Below, piece after piece: positions 7,616 through 15,829 of a stretch of DNA of 37,514 bases. A program made the translations under genes and the position numbers. Each line of letters starts with the position of its first letter. The first letter of the stretch is position 1. The notes beneath the pieces are model-generated. The model was not told where the DNA came from and did no database searches. It saw only the letters and a list, made by a program, of their open reading frames with translations. The stretch is from Actinomycetota bacterium (GTDB lineage Bacteria > Actinomycetota > AC-67): NCBI GenBank assembly GCA_020201525.1, contig JAIVGO010000027.1, positions 1-37,514 of the forward strand, in the 5' to 3' direction.

Positions 7616-8395
7616 ATGCCTGCTACCCGAGAGTTCGTGGAATTCATCGATCCTGAAGATGCGAGCGTTACCTGGAGCGTCGACATCACATTTCTCACCT
7701 CGCGGTGGCAGTGCATCTTCGGCAACGGATGCAAAGGCGTGTACCCGGCCGAGAGCGGCAAGGCGACGGTGGACGGCGGCTGCTGCACGCTGGGCGCCTA
7801 CATGGACGACGAGAAGGAAGTGCGCCGGATCAGGTCGCTCGCCAAACAGCTTTCTCCGGAAGATTGGCAGTTCCGCGACGTCGGGATTCAGTCGGGATTT
7901 CTCGTGAATGGCGACAAGGAGAACGGCCCGAAGAAGACCCGTATCTATAAGGGGGCATGCATTTTCGCCAACCGTGAGGGCTTTGAAGGGGGCATCGGGT
8001 GCGCATTTCACCACCACGCAACTCGAATCGGCGTTCACCCGGCCGACCTCAAGCCCCACGTTTGCTGGATGCTTCCGTTACGCGATGACGACACCGAATG
8101 GGACGAGGGCGGCAACGCAACCCGCAAGATCCTCACGGAGTACTCGCTGAAGGACTGGGGCGACGGCGTCGAGTTCACGTGGTACTGCATCGATCGACCC
8201 GAGGCCTTCGCGAATCCGGCGGGCATGGTTTTTCGCACGCAGGAATACGAGCTCCGCAAGATGGTTGGGGACAAGCTCTACGAGGAGATCGCCGTGTACA
8301 TTCAGGCGCGGATACGGCGCCGCTTGCCGTTCATCGATCACCCAACGCAAGCCAAGCGCGTAGAGCTTTCACGCAGCCGCCAGCCGGCGGTTTAG
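7616..8395 (+). CDS. Cys-rich cytosolic protein of unknown function
   Basis: A 259-residue protein without signal peptide. Its main feature is a set of Cys in compact motifs: WQCIFGNGCKG, VDGGCCTLGAY, KGACIFAN, GGIGCAFHHHATR, HVCWMLP and TWYCID. The spacing suggests a metal or cluster site, reminiscent of the YkgJ/DUF3109 kind of Zn/Fe-chelating proteins, but I cannot assign it firmly. The ATG at 7616 follows ccggaga; an overlapping out-of-frame ATG lies at 7612. It is divergent from the ferritin-like gene (118 nt), which hints at shared metal or redox control. The 3' end overlaps whiB by 27 bases, convergent. Confidence 0.6.
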   Translation: MPATREFVEFIDPEDASVTWSVDITFLTSRWQCIFGNGCKGVYPAESGKATVDGGCCTLGAYMDDEKEVRRIRSLAKQLSPEDWQFRDVGIQSGFLVNGDKENGPKKTRIYKGACIFANREGFEGGIGCAFHHHATRIGVHPADLKPHVCWMLPLRDDDTEWDEGGNATRKILTEYSLKDWGDGVEFTWYCIDRPEAFANPAGMVFRTQEYELRKMVGDKLYEEIAVYIQARIRRRLPFIDHPTQAKRVELSRSRQPAV

Positions 8396-8665
8396 CTCGC
8401 GCCCTTCTGCGCTGATTTTCTCTCGTTCGGCGGCGGGGAGCCGGTTGCGCTCGCGCTCGGTCAGGCCGCCCCAGATCCCGTATTTCTCCGCGTGCTCGAT
8501 CGCGAACCCGAGACACGCGATGCGGACGGGACACTGAGCGCATACTGCCTTCGCCACAACGGGATCCTCATCCGCCGCTGGAAAGAAGACATCGGCGTCA
8601 ACACCCCGGCAGGCGGCACGGGACTGCCAGGACCAAACGCCCGGTTGGTGAGCTTCGTTCGTCAC
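8369..8665 (-). CDS. WhiB-family iron-sulfur transcriptional regulator
   Basis: A 98-residue protein with the full WhiB pattern: WQSRAACRGVDADVFFP (first Cys), CAQCPVRIACLGFA (CxxC plus fourth Cys), the turn motif YGIWGGLTERERNR, and a basic tail for DNA contact. WhiB proteins hold a [4Fe-4S] cluster on four Cys, sense O2, NO or redox state, and bind the primary sigma factor; they are restricted to Actinomycetota and their phages. The GTG at 8665 gives MTNEAHQ; a later GTG (before WSWQSR) is possible. It is convergent with the Cys-rich protein gene. Confidence 0.93.
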   Translation of the reverse strand: MTNEAHQPGVWSWQSRAACRGVDADVFFPAADEDPVVAKAVCAQCPVRIACLGFAIEHAEKYGIWGGLTERERNRLPAAEREKISAEGRELNRRLAAA

Positions 8666-8807
8666 GCTGTCTCGTTTCTCTCGTCGACAAGCAATGCAAC
8701 GCGGCGTCTGTTTGATTTCTTCCCGAAGGCCGCTGTCATGATGCCCGCATGTTTGCCAGGCTTGCCTCGGGGAATCATCAGTGCCGTATCCAGAGAAAGG
8801 AGTCGAC

Positions 8808-9080
8808 GTGGCGGATCTCCATCACCACCACGATTACGCCCCGCGCGAATCGAGTACGACGGTTGTTTCTGACGATCGCGAGGGTCCAGCAGCGGCTCTC
8901 ATGGTTGTGCTCGGGCTTCTGCTGGTCGGTTTCTTGATTTGGTTCTTCGGCTTCAGCGGTGTCGTGTTCAACCGGAATCCAGGCACGACCACGAACGTGA
9001 CGAACAACAACCCGCCTGCCGAGCAGAACCAAAACAGCAATACGACGAACAACATTCAGCCGACGGGCGCAACGAGTTAG
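8808..9080 (+). CDS. Small single-pass membrane protein
   Basis: A 90-residue protein. The GTG at 8808 follows agaaaggag at good spacing and gives MADLHHHHDYAP; the longer ATG reading from 8781 lacks a ribosome site. One membrane helix (about residues 31-52, AALMVVLGLLLVGFLIWFFG) divides a His/acidic N-terminus from an Asn/Thr/Pro-rich C-terminus (TTTNVTNNNPP), probably outside. No family recognised. A strong terminator follows directly. Confidence 0.65.
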   Translation: MADLHHHHDYAPRESSTTVVSDDREGPAAALMVVLGLLLVGFLIWFFGFSGVVFNRNPGTTTNVTNNNPPAEQNQNSNTTNNIQPTGATS

Positions 9081-9132
9081 AAACACCTCATCAAAGGCGG
9101 CGTCCATGCGGGCGCCGCCTTTGCGGTGTTTC
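9080..9132 (+). terminator. Nested-hairpin terminator
   Basis: AAAGGCGGCG (9093-9102) pairs perfectly with CGCCGCCTTT (9113-9122), and outside it GAAACACC (9080-9087) pairs with GGTGTTTC (9125-9132). It begins at the stop codon of the small membrane protein and lies between convergent genes, so it may serve both strands. Confidence 0.75.
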
Positions 9133-9162
9133 CAAGCTCCGGCTAGCTCGGATCTGCCGTCG

Positions 9163-10476
9163 CTATCCCGCCTCGGCGAGCCGGTCGGCGGCTCGTAACC
9201 TCAATGTGAACGTCGAGCCGTGGCCGGGCTCGCTGTGGACGACGAGCGAGCCGCCGATGGAATCGGCGAGCTGCTTCGCGATGTACAAGCCCAAGCCGGC
9301 ACCGGCCTCCGCCCGAGTCAGATGGTTTCCAAGGCGCTTGAACCGGTCGAAGATCTCCGCCGCTTGATCCGGGGGGATCCCCGGACCGCGATCGGCGACC
9401 TCGATCACGATTTCGCCGGGCCATTCGATCAACGTCACGCCGATAGGCTCGGACGCGGGAGCGTACTTCAGAGCGTTTGACAGAAGGCTCGATGCAATGC
9501 GCTCGATCGGCGAATCGTCGCCGCGCACCCGGAAGTGTCCGATCCCCGCCGTGAAGTTGATGACGCGATCGGGTTTGGCCGCGCGTGCATCGCCGACGAT
9601 TTTTTCTATCGCGCGCCGGGCATCCACCACGCCGTCCGTTTCTTCCGAGACCCCGCGCTCGATCTTCGCGACCTCCAGCAGATTCGTTATGAGCCGCTCG
9701 AGGCGGTCGCTCTGACGAAGCATGGCTTCGAGACCCTCTCGCCGCTGCTCGTCGTCCAAGCGGTCGCCGAAGGTCAGCAGCGTGTTGGCCCATGCTTTGA
9801 GGGGCGTGAGCGGCGTGCGGAGCTCATGAGAAACCGTTGCCACGAAATCATCCTTCAAGCGCTCGACTTCGAGCGCTTCGGTTGCATCGCGTGCGACGAC
9901 GATCAGGACGTCGGTGTCGGTGTCGGTGACCGGCGAATACGAGCACGACAGCCATCGTGCCGATCCGTCTCGGGTGACAATGTGGACGTGCGAAGGCAAT
10001 TCCTCTTTCGCCGACGGCCAGCGGTCGATAAGAGCGTCTGTCCCGCGGGCGTCGCGGGCTCGCAGCGAACTGAAATTGTTCGTTCCGACCATGAGCTCCG
10101 GCTCGAATCCCGTGATTCGAGCCATACCCGGGCTCCAAAGGAGAATGAGGCCGCCGCGCGAAATCACCGCCACGCCGTCGGTGGTTTGCGTCACAATCTG
10201 GGAGAGCTTTTGACGCTCGTCGAATATTGCCCCGACGAGACGTGCTTTGGCCGCGGCCGCCGTAGCGTAACCTCGGTACGCGAGGTGCAGAGCGGCGAGA
10301 GCAACGAGGAGCAATCCAACTGCGGCGTGATCCCACGCGTGGTCTTTCAACGCGTTGTAGCAGAGAGTGCCGACTCCGGCGACGAAGGCGCATTGGAAAA
10401 CGTTCAGCGCGCCCTTCATGCGTGCATTGCGGCGGGCGGCTACGGCACCGTTTCCCGCGTGCTGCGTCTCTGTCAT
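9163..10476 (-). CDS. PAS-domain sensor histidine kinase
   Basis: A 437-residue kinase. Two membrane helices (about residues 24-42 and 51-67) are followed by a PAS domain (about 85-200) and the dimerisation/phosphoacceptor domain with SHELRTPLTPLKAW, His217 being the phosphorylation site. The ATPase domain carries the N box (SSLLSNALKYAP), G1 (ADRGPGIPPD), F box (FDRFKRLG) and G2 (GAGLGLYIAK), so it should be active. Only a short loop lies between the helices, which suggests sensing by the PAS domain inside the cell or in the membrane. The ATG at 10476 follows agggga. No receiver gene is adjacent on this strand; the receiver at 12379 belongs to the divergent kinase operon but could be shared. 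Confidence 0.9.
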   Translation of the reverse strand: MTETQHAGNGAVAARRNARMKGALNVFQCAFVAGVGTLCYNALKDHAWDHAAVGLLLVALAALHLAYRGYATAAAAKARLVGAIFDERQKLSQIVTQTTDGVAVISRGGLILLWSPGMARITGFEPELMVGTNNFSSLRARDARGTDALIDRWPSAKEELPSHVHIVTRDGSARWLSCSYSPVTDTDTDVLIVVARDATEALEVERLKDDFVATVSHELRTPLTPLKAWANTLLTFGDRLDDEQRREGLEAMLRQSDRLERLITNLLEVAKIERGVSEETDGVVDARRAIEKIVGDARAAKPDRVINFTAGIGHFRVRGDDSPIERIASSLLSNALKYAPASEPIGVTLIEWPGEIVIEVADRGPGIPPDQAAEIFDRFKRLGNHLTRAEAGAGLGLYIAKQLADSIGGSLVVHSEPGHGSTFTLRLRAADRLAEAG

Positions 10477-10738
10477 CTGATCCCCTACGTGGCAGTCGAC
10501 GTCCCAGTGTTCATCGGGGAAACCGCAGGTCGCTGCATAGCCCGGACGGGCTAAAACCAGGGACTACTTCTCGATGGGAAGCGGTACATAAGGTCCCGGC
10601 CGGCCGGGCGTATCCCGATTTATCGAGGCGTTGTACGCAGCGCCCAGCGCGGATGGCACGACGACGCCGGCCGCGGCAAAAGTTCAAGGACGGTGTAGGC
10701 CCGGTCGATAAGGACGACAAGTACCGAAAGGGGCCGCA
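10477..10738. other. Divergent intergenic region with hairpins between two kinase genes
   Basis: This 262-nt non-coding stretch contains GCAG-GTCG-CTGC (10525-10536), TAGCCC-GGAC-GGGCTA (10538-10553) and a 14-base palindrome, cccggccggccggg (10595-10608). The plus-strand hairpins could form part of a long leader for the kinase at 10739. I do not recognise a riboswitch class. Confidence 0.35.
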
Positions 10739-12382
10739 ATGAAAGCTTTCAAGCGCTACGCGACGCTGGTCGTCAGTCTCGCGCTGCTGGCCGCGATGGG
10801 GAGCCTGGCGGTTGCGACCAGCGCCGGCGCCAATCGAAAGGCGCAGTCGATTCACCGAGCCGACCGCCTGACGCAAGAGCACACGCTGGCGGGACTTGCG
10901 ACGCAGTATCAGCTGTTCATGGCCAAGGAAGCATTCGACTACGCGGCGGCTGCGCGCTGGAGCTTCATTCCCGGTGACCCCGGGGACGCTGCTCGGCTGA
11001 AAACTTTTGTCACGAAGGCGACCTTCCTGAAGTACGCAGCCGTCATCGTCGATCTACAGCGCCATCCGCTGAATGCGTACGCGCCTTCAACCGGGCTTCC
11101 GCAGGCGACGGATCCGGGCTACCGCCCGCTTCTCGGCTCGTTGCTCACCGGGAAGCCCGGATTCTCGTCGGTCATGTCGACGGGGACTGTGCCGGTCGTG
11201 GCCGTCGGCGTCCCGATTCTGGATGGCGCGACGCCGAAGGCAGTCTTCATCGGGTATTTCCGCCCCGACGAAAGCGCGTTGCAGACGTACAACGAAACGC
11301 TTCATTACGGAAAGACCGGAGTCGGAATCCTTGTCGACTCCGCGCACACCGTCGTCGCTTCGACAAATCCCGACGCCGTCGCCAAGCCGGCGCCTGCCGG
11401 CCCCGCGCTGAGCGCGTTGGGTGCAGGCAAAGAGGGTTTCAGCGAGTTCACTCGCAACGGGGTCCGCAAGTTCGTCGCATACAGCCCGCTGGGCCAAGGG
11501 GGTTGGGCCGTCTACGCGGAACAAGACGCATCCGAGTTCTTCGGCCCGATTCGCAGCGGCGGTTTCCGGGTTGTGCTGATGCTGCTTGCGCTTCTCGCCG
11601 TGGCGGCCGGCGCTCTCGCTTTCGCCAACCATCGTCGTCAGCTCGCGCTCCGCCAGGCCTACGAGTACAAGGGGGATCTCCTCGCCAACACGACGCACGA
11701 GCTCAAAACGCCGCTCACGGCGATTCGGGGAGCAGCCATGACGCTCGGGACGCGCTGGCGGGAAATGGCCCCTGAGCAAGTCGACACCTTTCTCGGCATG
11801 ATTCACCGCCGCTGCGATGGTCTCGCCAAGCTCATCGAAAAGATCTTGATCGGGGCTCGCTTGGAAGCCGGCAGGGAGCTCGCCTTGCGCTTGGAGTCGA
11901 TCCAAACGGAGCCGTTGCTGCGCCGCATTGCTTCGGAATTTCAAGATGCCTCACCGAAGCATGACGTCGTTGTAGACGCGGATGATTCGTGGGTCGGGGC
12001 GGACCAGCAAGCCATGGATCAAATCCTCGGCCTGCTCACGGAGAACGCAATCAAGTATTCCCCGGACGGGGGACGCATTTCACTGGCGTGTCACAGGGAG
12101 GGTGACTACGTCCGACTGTCGGTGACGGACGAAGGCATCGGTATGAGCGCAGAGGATGCCGAGCGCATCTTCGACGCGTACTACAAGGCGTCTCGAGGGG
12201 ATCAGCAAACATTCGGCGGCGTCGGGCTCGGTCTTTCGATTGCACGGCACTTGGTGCAGCGGCACGGCGGCGAGATCGGCGTTACGTCCAAGGTCCGCCG
12301 GGGGAGCACGTTCTCATTTACGCTGCCGGCAGTCGAAGCTCCCGTCGTTGGCCACGTTCAAACGATGGTGGATGTTCGATGA
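10739..12382 (+). CDS. Cache-type sensor histidine kinase
   Basis: A 547-residue membrane kinase. The first helix is at about residues 9-28; an extracytoplasmic sensor of about 245 residues follows (to about 273), with the pattern of a Cache domain (GFSSVMSTGTVPVVAVGVPI, then GKTGVGILVDSAHTVVAS). A second helix lies at about 276-297. The phosphoacceptor motif THELKTPLTAIRG puts His near residue 320. The ATPase domain has TENAIKYSPDGG, TDEGIGMSAED and GGVGLGLSIARH. It should phosphorylate the receiver protein whose ATG overlaps its stop (ATGA). The ligand is unknown; Cache domains usually bind small metabolites. The start is preceded by aaagggg. Confidence 0.9.
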   Translation: MKAFKRYATLVVSLALLAAMGSLAVATSAGANRKAQSIHRADRLTQEHTLAGLATQYQLFMAKEAFDYAAAARWSFIPGDPGDAARLKTFVTKATFLKYAAVIVDLQRHPLNAYAPSTGLPQATDPGYRPLLGSLLTGKPGFSSVMSTGTVPVVAVGVPILDGATPKAVFIGYFRPDESALQTYNETLHYGKTGVGILVDSAHTVVASTNPDAVAKPAPAGPALSALGAGKEGFSEFTRNGVRKFVAYSPLGQGGWAVYAEQDASEFFGPIRSGGFRVVLMLLALLAVAAGALAFANHRRQLALRQAYEYKGDLLANTTHELKTPLTAIRGAAMTLGTRWREMAPEQVDTFLGMIHRRCDGLAKLIEKILIGARLEAGRELALRLESIQTEPLLRRIASEFQDASPKHDVVVDADDSWVGADQQAMDQILGLLTENAIKYSPDGGRISLACHREGDYVRLSVTDEGIGMSAEDAERIFDAYYKASRGDQQTFGGVGLGLSIARHLVQRHGGEIGVTSKVRRGSTFSFTLPAVEAPVVGHVQTMVDVR

Positions 12383-12753
12383 CCAAGAAAATCCTGCTCA
12401 TCGAGGACGACGCGGATATCGCAACTATTTCCGGCGAGTTGCTGCGTTCTGCCGGACTCGATGTCCTCGTCGCGACGTCCGTCGAAAAGGCGATTGCGGC
12501 GTGCGCGGAGACGACACCGGACCTGGCGCTCGTCGACATTCGCTTGCCCGGGCAGAACGGCTTCGAGTTCGTGCGGCGTGTGCGAGCGGACGATCGGTTT
12601 CACGACATGCGCGTTGCGATTTACACCGTTCACGAGGGCGAGGCGGCGCTCATGGCCGAGGCCGAGGAGCTCGGTGTCGACGCATACCTCAGCAAGTCAC
12701 AGACCGAGGTCCTTGTCGACTCCGTTCGCCGCTTGCTGGCAACGCCTGTGTAG
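12379..12753 (+). CDS. Single-domain response regulator (receiver only)
   Basis: A 124-residue stand-alone receiver. The acidic pair D10/D11, the phosphoacceptor D53 (LALVDIRLPGQNG), T83 (IYTVHEG) and K106 (AYLSKSQ) are all present. There is no DNA-binding or output domain, so it acts by protein contact or as a phosphorelay intermediate; an Hpt protein is encoded at 17109-17459. ATGA overlap with the Cache kinase makes the two a cognate pair. Confidence 0.92.
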   Translation: MTKKILLIEDDADIATISGELLRSAGLDVLVATSVEKAIAACAETTPDLALVDIRLPGQNGFEFVRRVRADDRFHDMRVAIYTVHEGEAALMAEAEELGVDAYLSKSQTEVLVDSVRRLLATPV

Positions 12754-12842
12754 CCGGGACCCGCCCGGTGGGTTGCGGTAGGCAATGCGCGAGACGACCG
12801 AGCCGCGCATCATGGTCGTGTCGAACATTCCGCTATATGCAA

Positions 12843-12871
12843 AAGATCCCGCGGGTGTCCCGCGGGATCTT
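12843..12871. terminator. Strong bidirectional terminator hairpin
   Basis: AAGATCCCGCGGG-TGT-CCCGCGGGATCTT, a perfect 13-bp stem with a 3-nt loop. It lies between the convergent receiver and CsbD genes; a long U-run is absent. Confidence 0.7.
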
Positions 12872-12894
12872 GCGTCCGAGTGATTCCGGGAATC

Positions 12895-13098
12895 CTACGA
12901 AAAAATTTCCTTTAGCTTGTTCTCGATCGAGTCGGTCGCTTCACCGGTTTTGTCTTTGATGGTTCCGACCAGCCGGTCGAACTTGCCTTCACTGCGCTTC
13001 AAATCGTCGTCCGTCAAGACACCCCACGCTTCCTTGACGCGGCCTTTTGCTTGATCCCACTTGCCTTCCATTTGCATCTGATTCGTATCGGTGGACAT
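12895..13098 (-). CDS. CsbD-family stress protein
   Basis: A 67-residue, highly charged protein. MEGKWDQAKGRVKEAWG and KRSEGKFDRLVGTIKDKTGE are the two repeated amphipathic segments of the CsbD family, small proteins abundant under general stress whose exact role is not known. The ATG at 13098 sits behind an almost ideal ribosome site (GGAGGTG, 4 nt before ATG), so high expression is likely. The reading from 13137 adds an N-terminus unlike the family. Confidence 0.9.
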   Translation of the reverse strand: MSTDTNQMQMEGKWDQAKGRVKEAWGVLTDDDLKRSEGKFDRLVGTIKDKTGEATDSIENKLKEIFS

Positions 13099-13219
13099 GA
13101 AACACCTCCTTGCATCGCTTGCCTCGTACCTGTCCAAACTTACCCGCGAAAATGACGGGCAAAACTGTGAACGAGGTTGATCACATTAGCGCGGGGGTAG
13201 GACGGTTTCGGGTGATTGG

Positions 13220-13867
13220 ATGGGTTCTCTCGCGAACATCAGAAAGACGGCAGGCGTTTTCGAACCGGCCGTTCTGGACGACGACGCCTTTCTTGTCGTG
13301 CTCGACGAAGCGATGAAAGCGTTGGACGAGCACGCTGTCGAGTATGTGTTCATCGGCGGTGTCGCCTCGAGCGCGCTCGGCCGCTCCCGATGGACGCACG
13401 ACGTGGATATCTTCGTTTCTTCCGAGCACGCACGTGGGGCACTGGACGCTCTTCGAAGCGCCGGGTTTCGCACCGAGGAAACCGATCCTCATTGGCTGTA
13501 CAAGGGAATCAAGGACGGAGCTCTGATCGACGTCATCTTCCGTTCGAAGGGGCATGTGTATTTGGACGAGGAGATGGTTCAGCGTGCGCAGATGACCGAA
13601 TACAAGGGCCGGCGCCTTCGCATCATGGCGCCCGAGGATCTCGTCGTCCTCAAGGCGATCGTGCACGACGAGAACGTCGCGCACCACTGGCACGATGCTC
13701 TCGCCGTGCTGTCGGCCGCGGAGATTGATTGGGATTACCTCGTTCGCCGAGCTACAGAACACGGAGCCCGGCGCGTCCTGAGCTTGCTGATCTACGCACA
13801 ATCCGAGGATGTCGTCGTCTCTTCCGACGCGATTCGGCAATTGTTCGACGCCGTCTTCCAATCGTAG
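13220..13867 (+). CDS. Nucleotidyltransferase-fold protein (MNT/AbiEii-like)
   Basis: A 215-residue protein. YVFIGGVASSALGRSRWTHD followed by VDIFVSSE (about residues 42-69) is the polymerase-beta-type signature: the GG-S loop, then DVDIFV with two metal-binding Asp. A third acidic position may be in DGALIDVIFRS (about 102-112). The C-terminal part (APEDLVVLKAIVHDE, HHWHDALAV) is the helical half found in DUF6036/AbiEii-type proteins. Such enzymes transfer a nucleotide to a protein, RNA or small molecule and often act in toxin-antitoxin or stress systems. No HEPN or antitoxin gene is adjacent. It starts an operon with the BON and metallophosphoesterase genes (8-nt gap). Confidence 0.75.
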   Translation: MGSLANIRKTAGVFEPAVLDDDAFLVVLDEAMKALDEHAVEYVFIGGVASSALGRSRWTHDVDIFVSSEHARGALDALRSAGFRTEETDPHWLYKGIKDGALIDVIFRSKGHVYLDEEMVQRAQMTEYKGRRLRIMAPEDLVVLKAIVHDENVAHHWHDALAVLSAAEIDWDYLVRRATEHGARRVLSLLIYAQSEDVVVSSDAIRQLFDAVFQS

Positions 13868-13875
13868 GAGGCCCG

Positions 13876-14136
13876 ATGGATGCACCCGCGGAACCGAAGC
13901 ATTACCTCGTAGGGCACATACGAGAGGCGCTGGCACAAGACGCCCGCGTGAACGAGCTGACAATCCAAGTGACCATCGCAGGTGAAAAGATCTTCTTGAC
14001 GGGAAATGTCGCGACCGCGGAACGGCGTGATGCGATCACAGAGGTGGTGGGAGAGGTCGCGCCGGGGTACAACGTGCACAATGAGACGACCGTTCAAGCG
14101 TATGAGGCCGCGCCGGACGCGGAGACGCTCTCATGA
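13876..14136 (+). CDS. BON-domain protein
   Basis: An 86-residue protein made of one BON domain: VGHIREALAQDARVNELTIQ, then IFLTGNVATAERRDAITEVV and NVHNETTVQ. BON domains (as in OsmY) bind phospholipid or serve as scaffolds; usually they are exported, but there is no signal peptide here, so this copy is probably cytosolic or membrane-peripheral. The ATG follows taggagg. Its stop overlaps the next start (ATGA). Confidence 0.82.
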   Translation: MDAPAEPKHYLVGHIREALAQDARVNELTIQVTIAGEKIFLTGNVATAERRDAITEVVGEVAPGYNVHNETTVQAYEAAPDAETLS

Positions 14137-14864
14137 TCCGTCTGGCCGCATCGGCCGATGTTCATTTCGGTACGGAGTCGGCGGGAACCTTGCGGCCCCA
14201 GTTAACAGATCTGCCCGAGCGTGCCGACGTTTACGTCTTGTGTGGTGATCTCACGCGCTCCGGCGACGCGAACGAAGCATCCATTCTCGCCGAAGAGCTC
14301 GCCGGCATCGAGATTCCGATCGTTGCAGTGCTGGGGAATCACGACTACCACAGCGGTCAGGAAGATGTGGTTCGAAAGGTGATGGAGGAATCGGGCGTCA
14401 CCGTGCTGGAAGGTGAAGCAACGACCATCACGACGGCCGGGGGGCGCGTCGGCATCGCAGGCACGAAAGGCTTCGGCGGGGGATTCGCCGGCGCGTGCGC
14501 GACCGAATTCGGTGAGGGCGAGATGAAATCGTTCATCGGGCACACGAAGATGCTGTCGGCCAAGCTCGAGGACGCCATCAACTCACTGAACGGCGATGCG
14601 CGCGTGGTGCTGACCCACTATGCGCCGGTAAAGGGCACCCTTGTCGGTGAGAAGCTGGAGATCTATCCGTTCCTCGGCAGCTACTTGCTGGGGGAGGCGG
14701 TGGATCGGGCCGGCGCCGACCTCGTGCTCCACGGCCACGCCCATGCCGGTACCGAGAAAGGTGTGACGCCGGGCGGCATTCACGTGCGAAACGTCGCCTT
14801 GCCCGTTATCAAGCACGTATACAACGTGTACTGCTTCGGCGGCGACGCGCTCGACTCGTGCTGA
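14133..14864 (+). CDS. Calcineurin-like metallophosphoesterase
   Basis: A 243-residue cytosolic enzyme with all metal motifs: ASADVHFG (DxH), YVLCGDLTRSG (GD), AVLGNHDYHSG (GNHD), VLTHYAP (H) and LHGHAHAGTE (GHxH). It should hydrolyse phosphomono- or diesters with a dinuclear metal site; the family does not reveal the substrate. As the third gene of an operon with a nucleotidyltransferase, one possibility is that it reverses that enzyme's modification (inference). Overlaps the BON gene by ATGA. Confidence 0.87.
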   Translation: MIRLAASADVHFGTESAGTLRPQLTDLPERADVYVLCGDLTRSGDANEASILAEELAGIEIPIVAVLGNHDYHSGQEDVVRKVMEESGVTVLEGEATTITTAGGRVGIAGTKGFGGGFAGACATEFGEGEMKSFIGHTKMLSAKLEDAINSLNGDARVVLTHYAPVKGTLVGEKLEIYPFLGSYLLGEAVDRAGADLVLHGHAHAGTEKGVTPGGIHVRNVALPVIKHVYNVYCFGGDALDSC

Positions 14865-14916
14865 TGGCCACGGGCGCTGCGATCACGACATGAGGTGTTG
14901 CCGGACTCAGGGCACA

Positions 14917-14922
14917 TACAAT
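14917..14922 (+). promoter_or_regulatory. -10 element for leaderless ABC-exporter transcript
   Basis: TACAAT, then 7 nt, then the GTG start at 14930. There is no ribosome site in between, so a leaderless mRNA is likely. Confidence 0.45.
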
Positions 14923-14929
14923 TCGTCTC

Positions 14930-15829
14930 GTGCCCGAAACGGCGATTCAGGTCCGCGGTCTGCGGAAGTCGTACGGCGCCGTCTCGGCGGTTGCCGGCAT
15001 TGATCTCTCGGTTTGCGCCGGGGAGGTCTTCGCGTTGCTCGGGCCGAACGGGGCCGGCAAGACGACGACGGTCGAGATTCTCGAAGGGCATCGCCGGCGC
15101 GACGCCGGTGAAGTGGTGGTTCTCGACGCCGACCCCGAGCTCGGGACCCGCGGGTTCCGAAGCCGCATCGGTATCGTCCTGCAGTCGACCGGATTGCAGC
15201 CGTACCTGACGGTCGACGAGGTCATCGAGCTTTTTCGCGGGTACTACCCGAATCCGCTTCCGCTCGACGAAATCGTTTCACTCGTCGGCCTCGAGGAGAA
15301 GAGGCACGAGCGCGTCTTGAGGCTCTCCGGCGGCCAGCAGCGCCGGCTCGACGTCGCGATCGGGCTCGCCGGAAACCCGGAGCTCCTTTTTCTCGACGAG
15401 CCCACCACGGGATTCGACCCGAGCGCCCGCCACGTTGCGTGGAACATGATCAGGGGTTTGCAGTCGCTGGGGAAAACGGTCTTCCTCACGACCCACTACA
15501 TGGATGAAGCGCAAGCACTCGCCGATCGCGTCGCGATCATCGTCGACGGCGCCATCGTCGCCGAAGGGCCGCCGGGGACGCTCGGCGGACGGGCCGACGC
15601 CGCGACGCGCATACGCTTTCACCTTCCGCCGGGATCGTCCCGACCGCCGATACAGCTAACGGCCCAAACTGATGGCTCGGTCGACATTGTCACGCCCGAT
15701 CCCACGCAGACGCTTTACGATCTGACGAGCTGGGCGCTCGCGAACGGCGTGTCCTTGCTCGGGCTCGAGGTGTCAAAACCCTCCCTTGAAGATGTGTATT
15801 TGAGTTTGACTCGCAGGGAGATCTCATGA
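14930..15829 (+). CDS. ABC exporter ATP-binding protein (DrrA-like)
   Basis: A 299-residue ATPase. Walker A GPNGAGKTTTVEIL (about residues 40-53), Q-loop (GIVLQSTGLQPYLT), signature LRLSGGQQRRLDV (about 132-144), Walker B LLFLDEPTTGFDPS and the switch His (FLTTHYMDEAQ) are intact. It has the C-terminal extension of the DrrA/CcmA subfamily, which drives export of drugs, lipids or polyketides. The permease follows with an ATGA overlap. A -10 element 7 nt before the GTG supports this start. Confidence 0.93.
   Translation: MPETAIQVRGLRKSYGAVSAVAGIDLSVCAGEVFALLGPNGAGKTTTVEILEGHRRRDAGEVVVLDADPELGTRGFRSRIGIVLQSTGLQPYLTVDEVIELFRGYYPNPLPLDEIVSLVGLEEKRHERVLRLSGGQQRRLDVAIGLAGNPELLFLDEPTTGFDPSARHVAWNMIRGLQSLGKTVFLTTHYMDEAQALADRVAIIVDGAIVAEGPPGTLGGRADAATRIRFHLPPGSSRPPIQLTAQTDGSVDIVTPDPTQTLYDLTSWALANGVSLLGLEVSKPSLEDVYLSLTRREIS

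Noticed and set aside
10505..10600. c-di-GMP-I (GEMM) riboswitch before the Cache kinase
   Set aside because: GGGGAAACC and GCATAGCCC...GGGCTAAAACC are superficially similar, but the conserved GACGCAAAGCC core is absent; kept only as a hairpin-bearing intergenic region.
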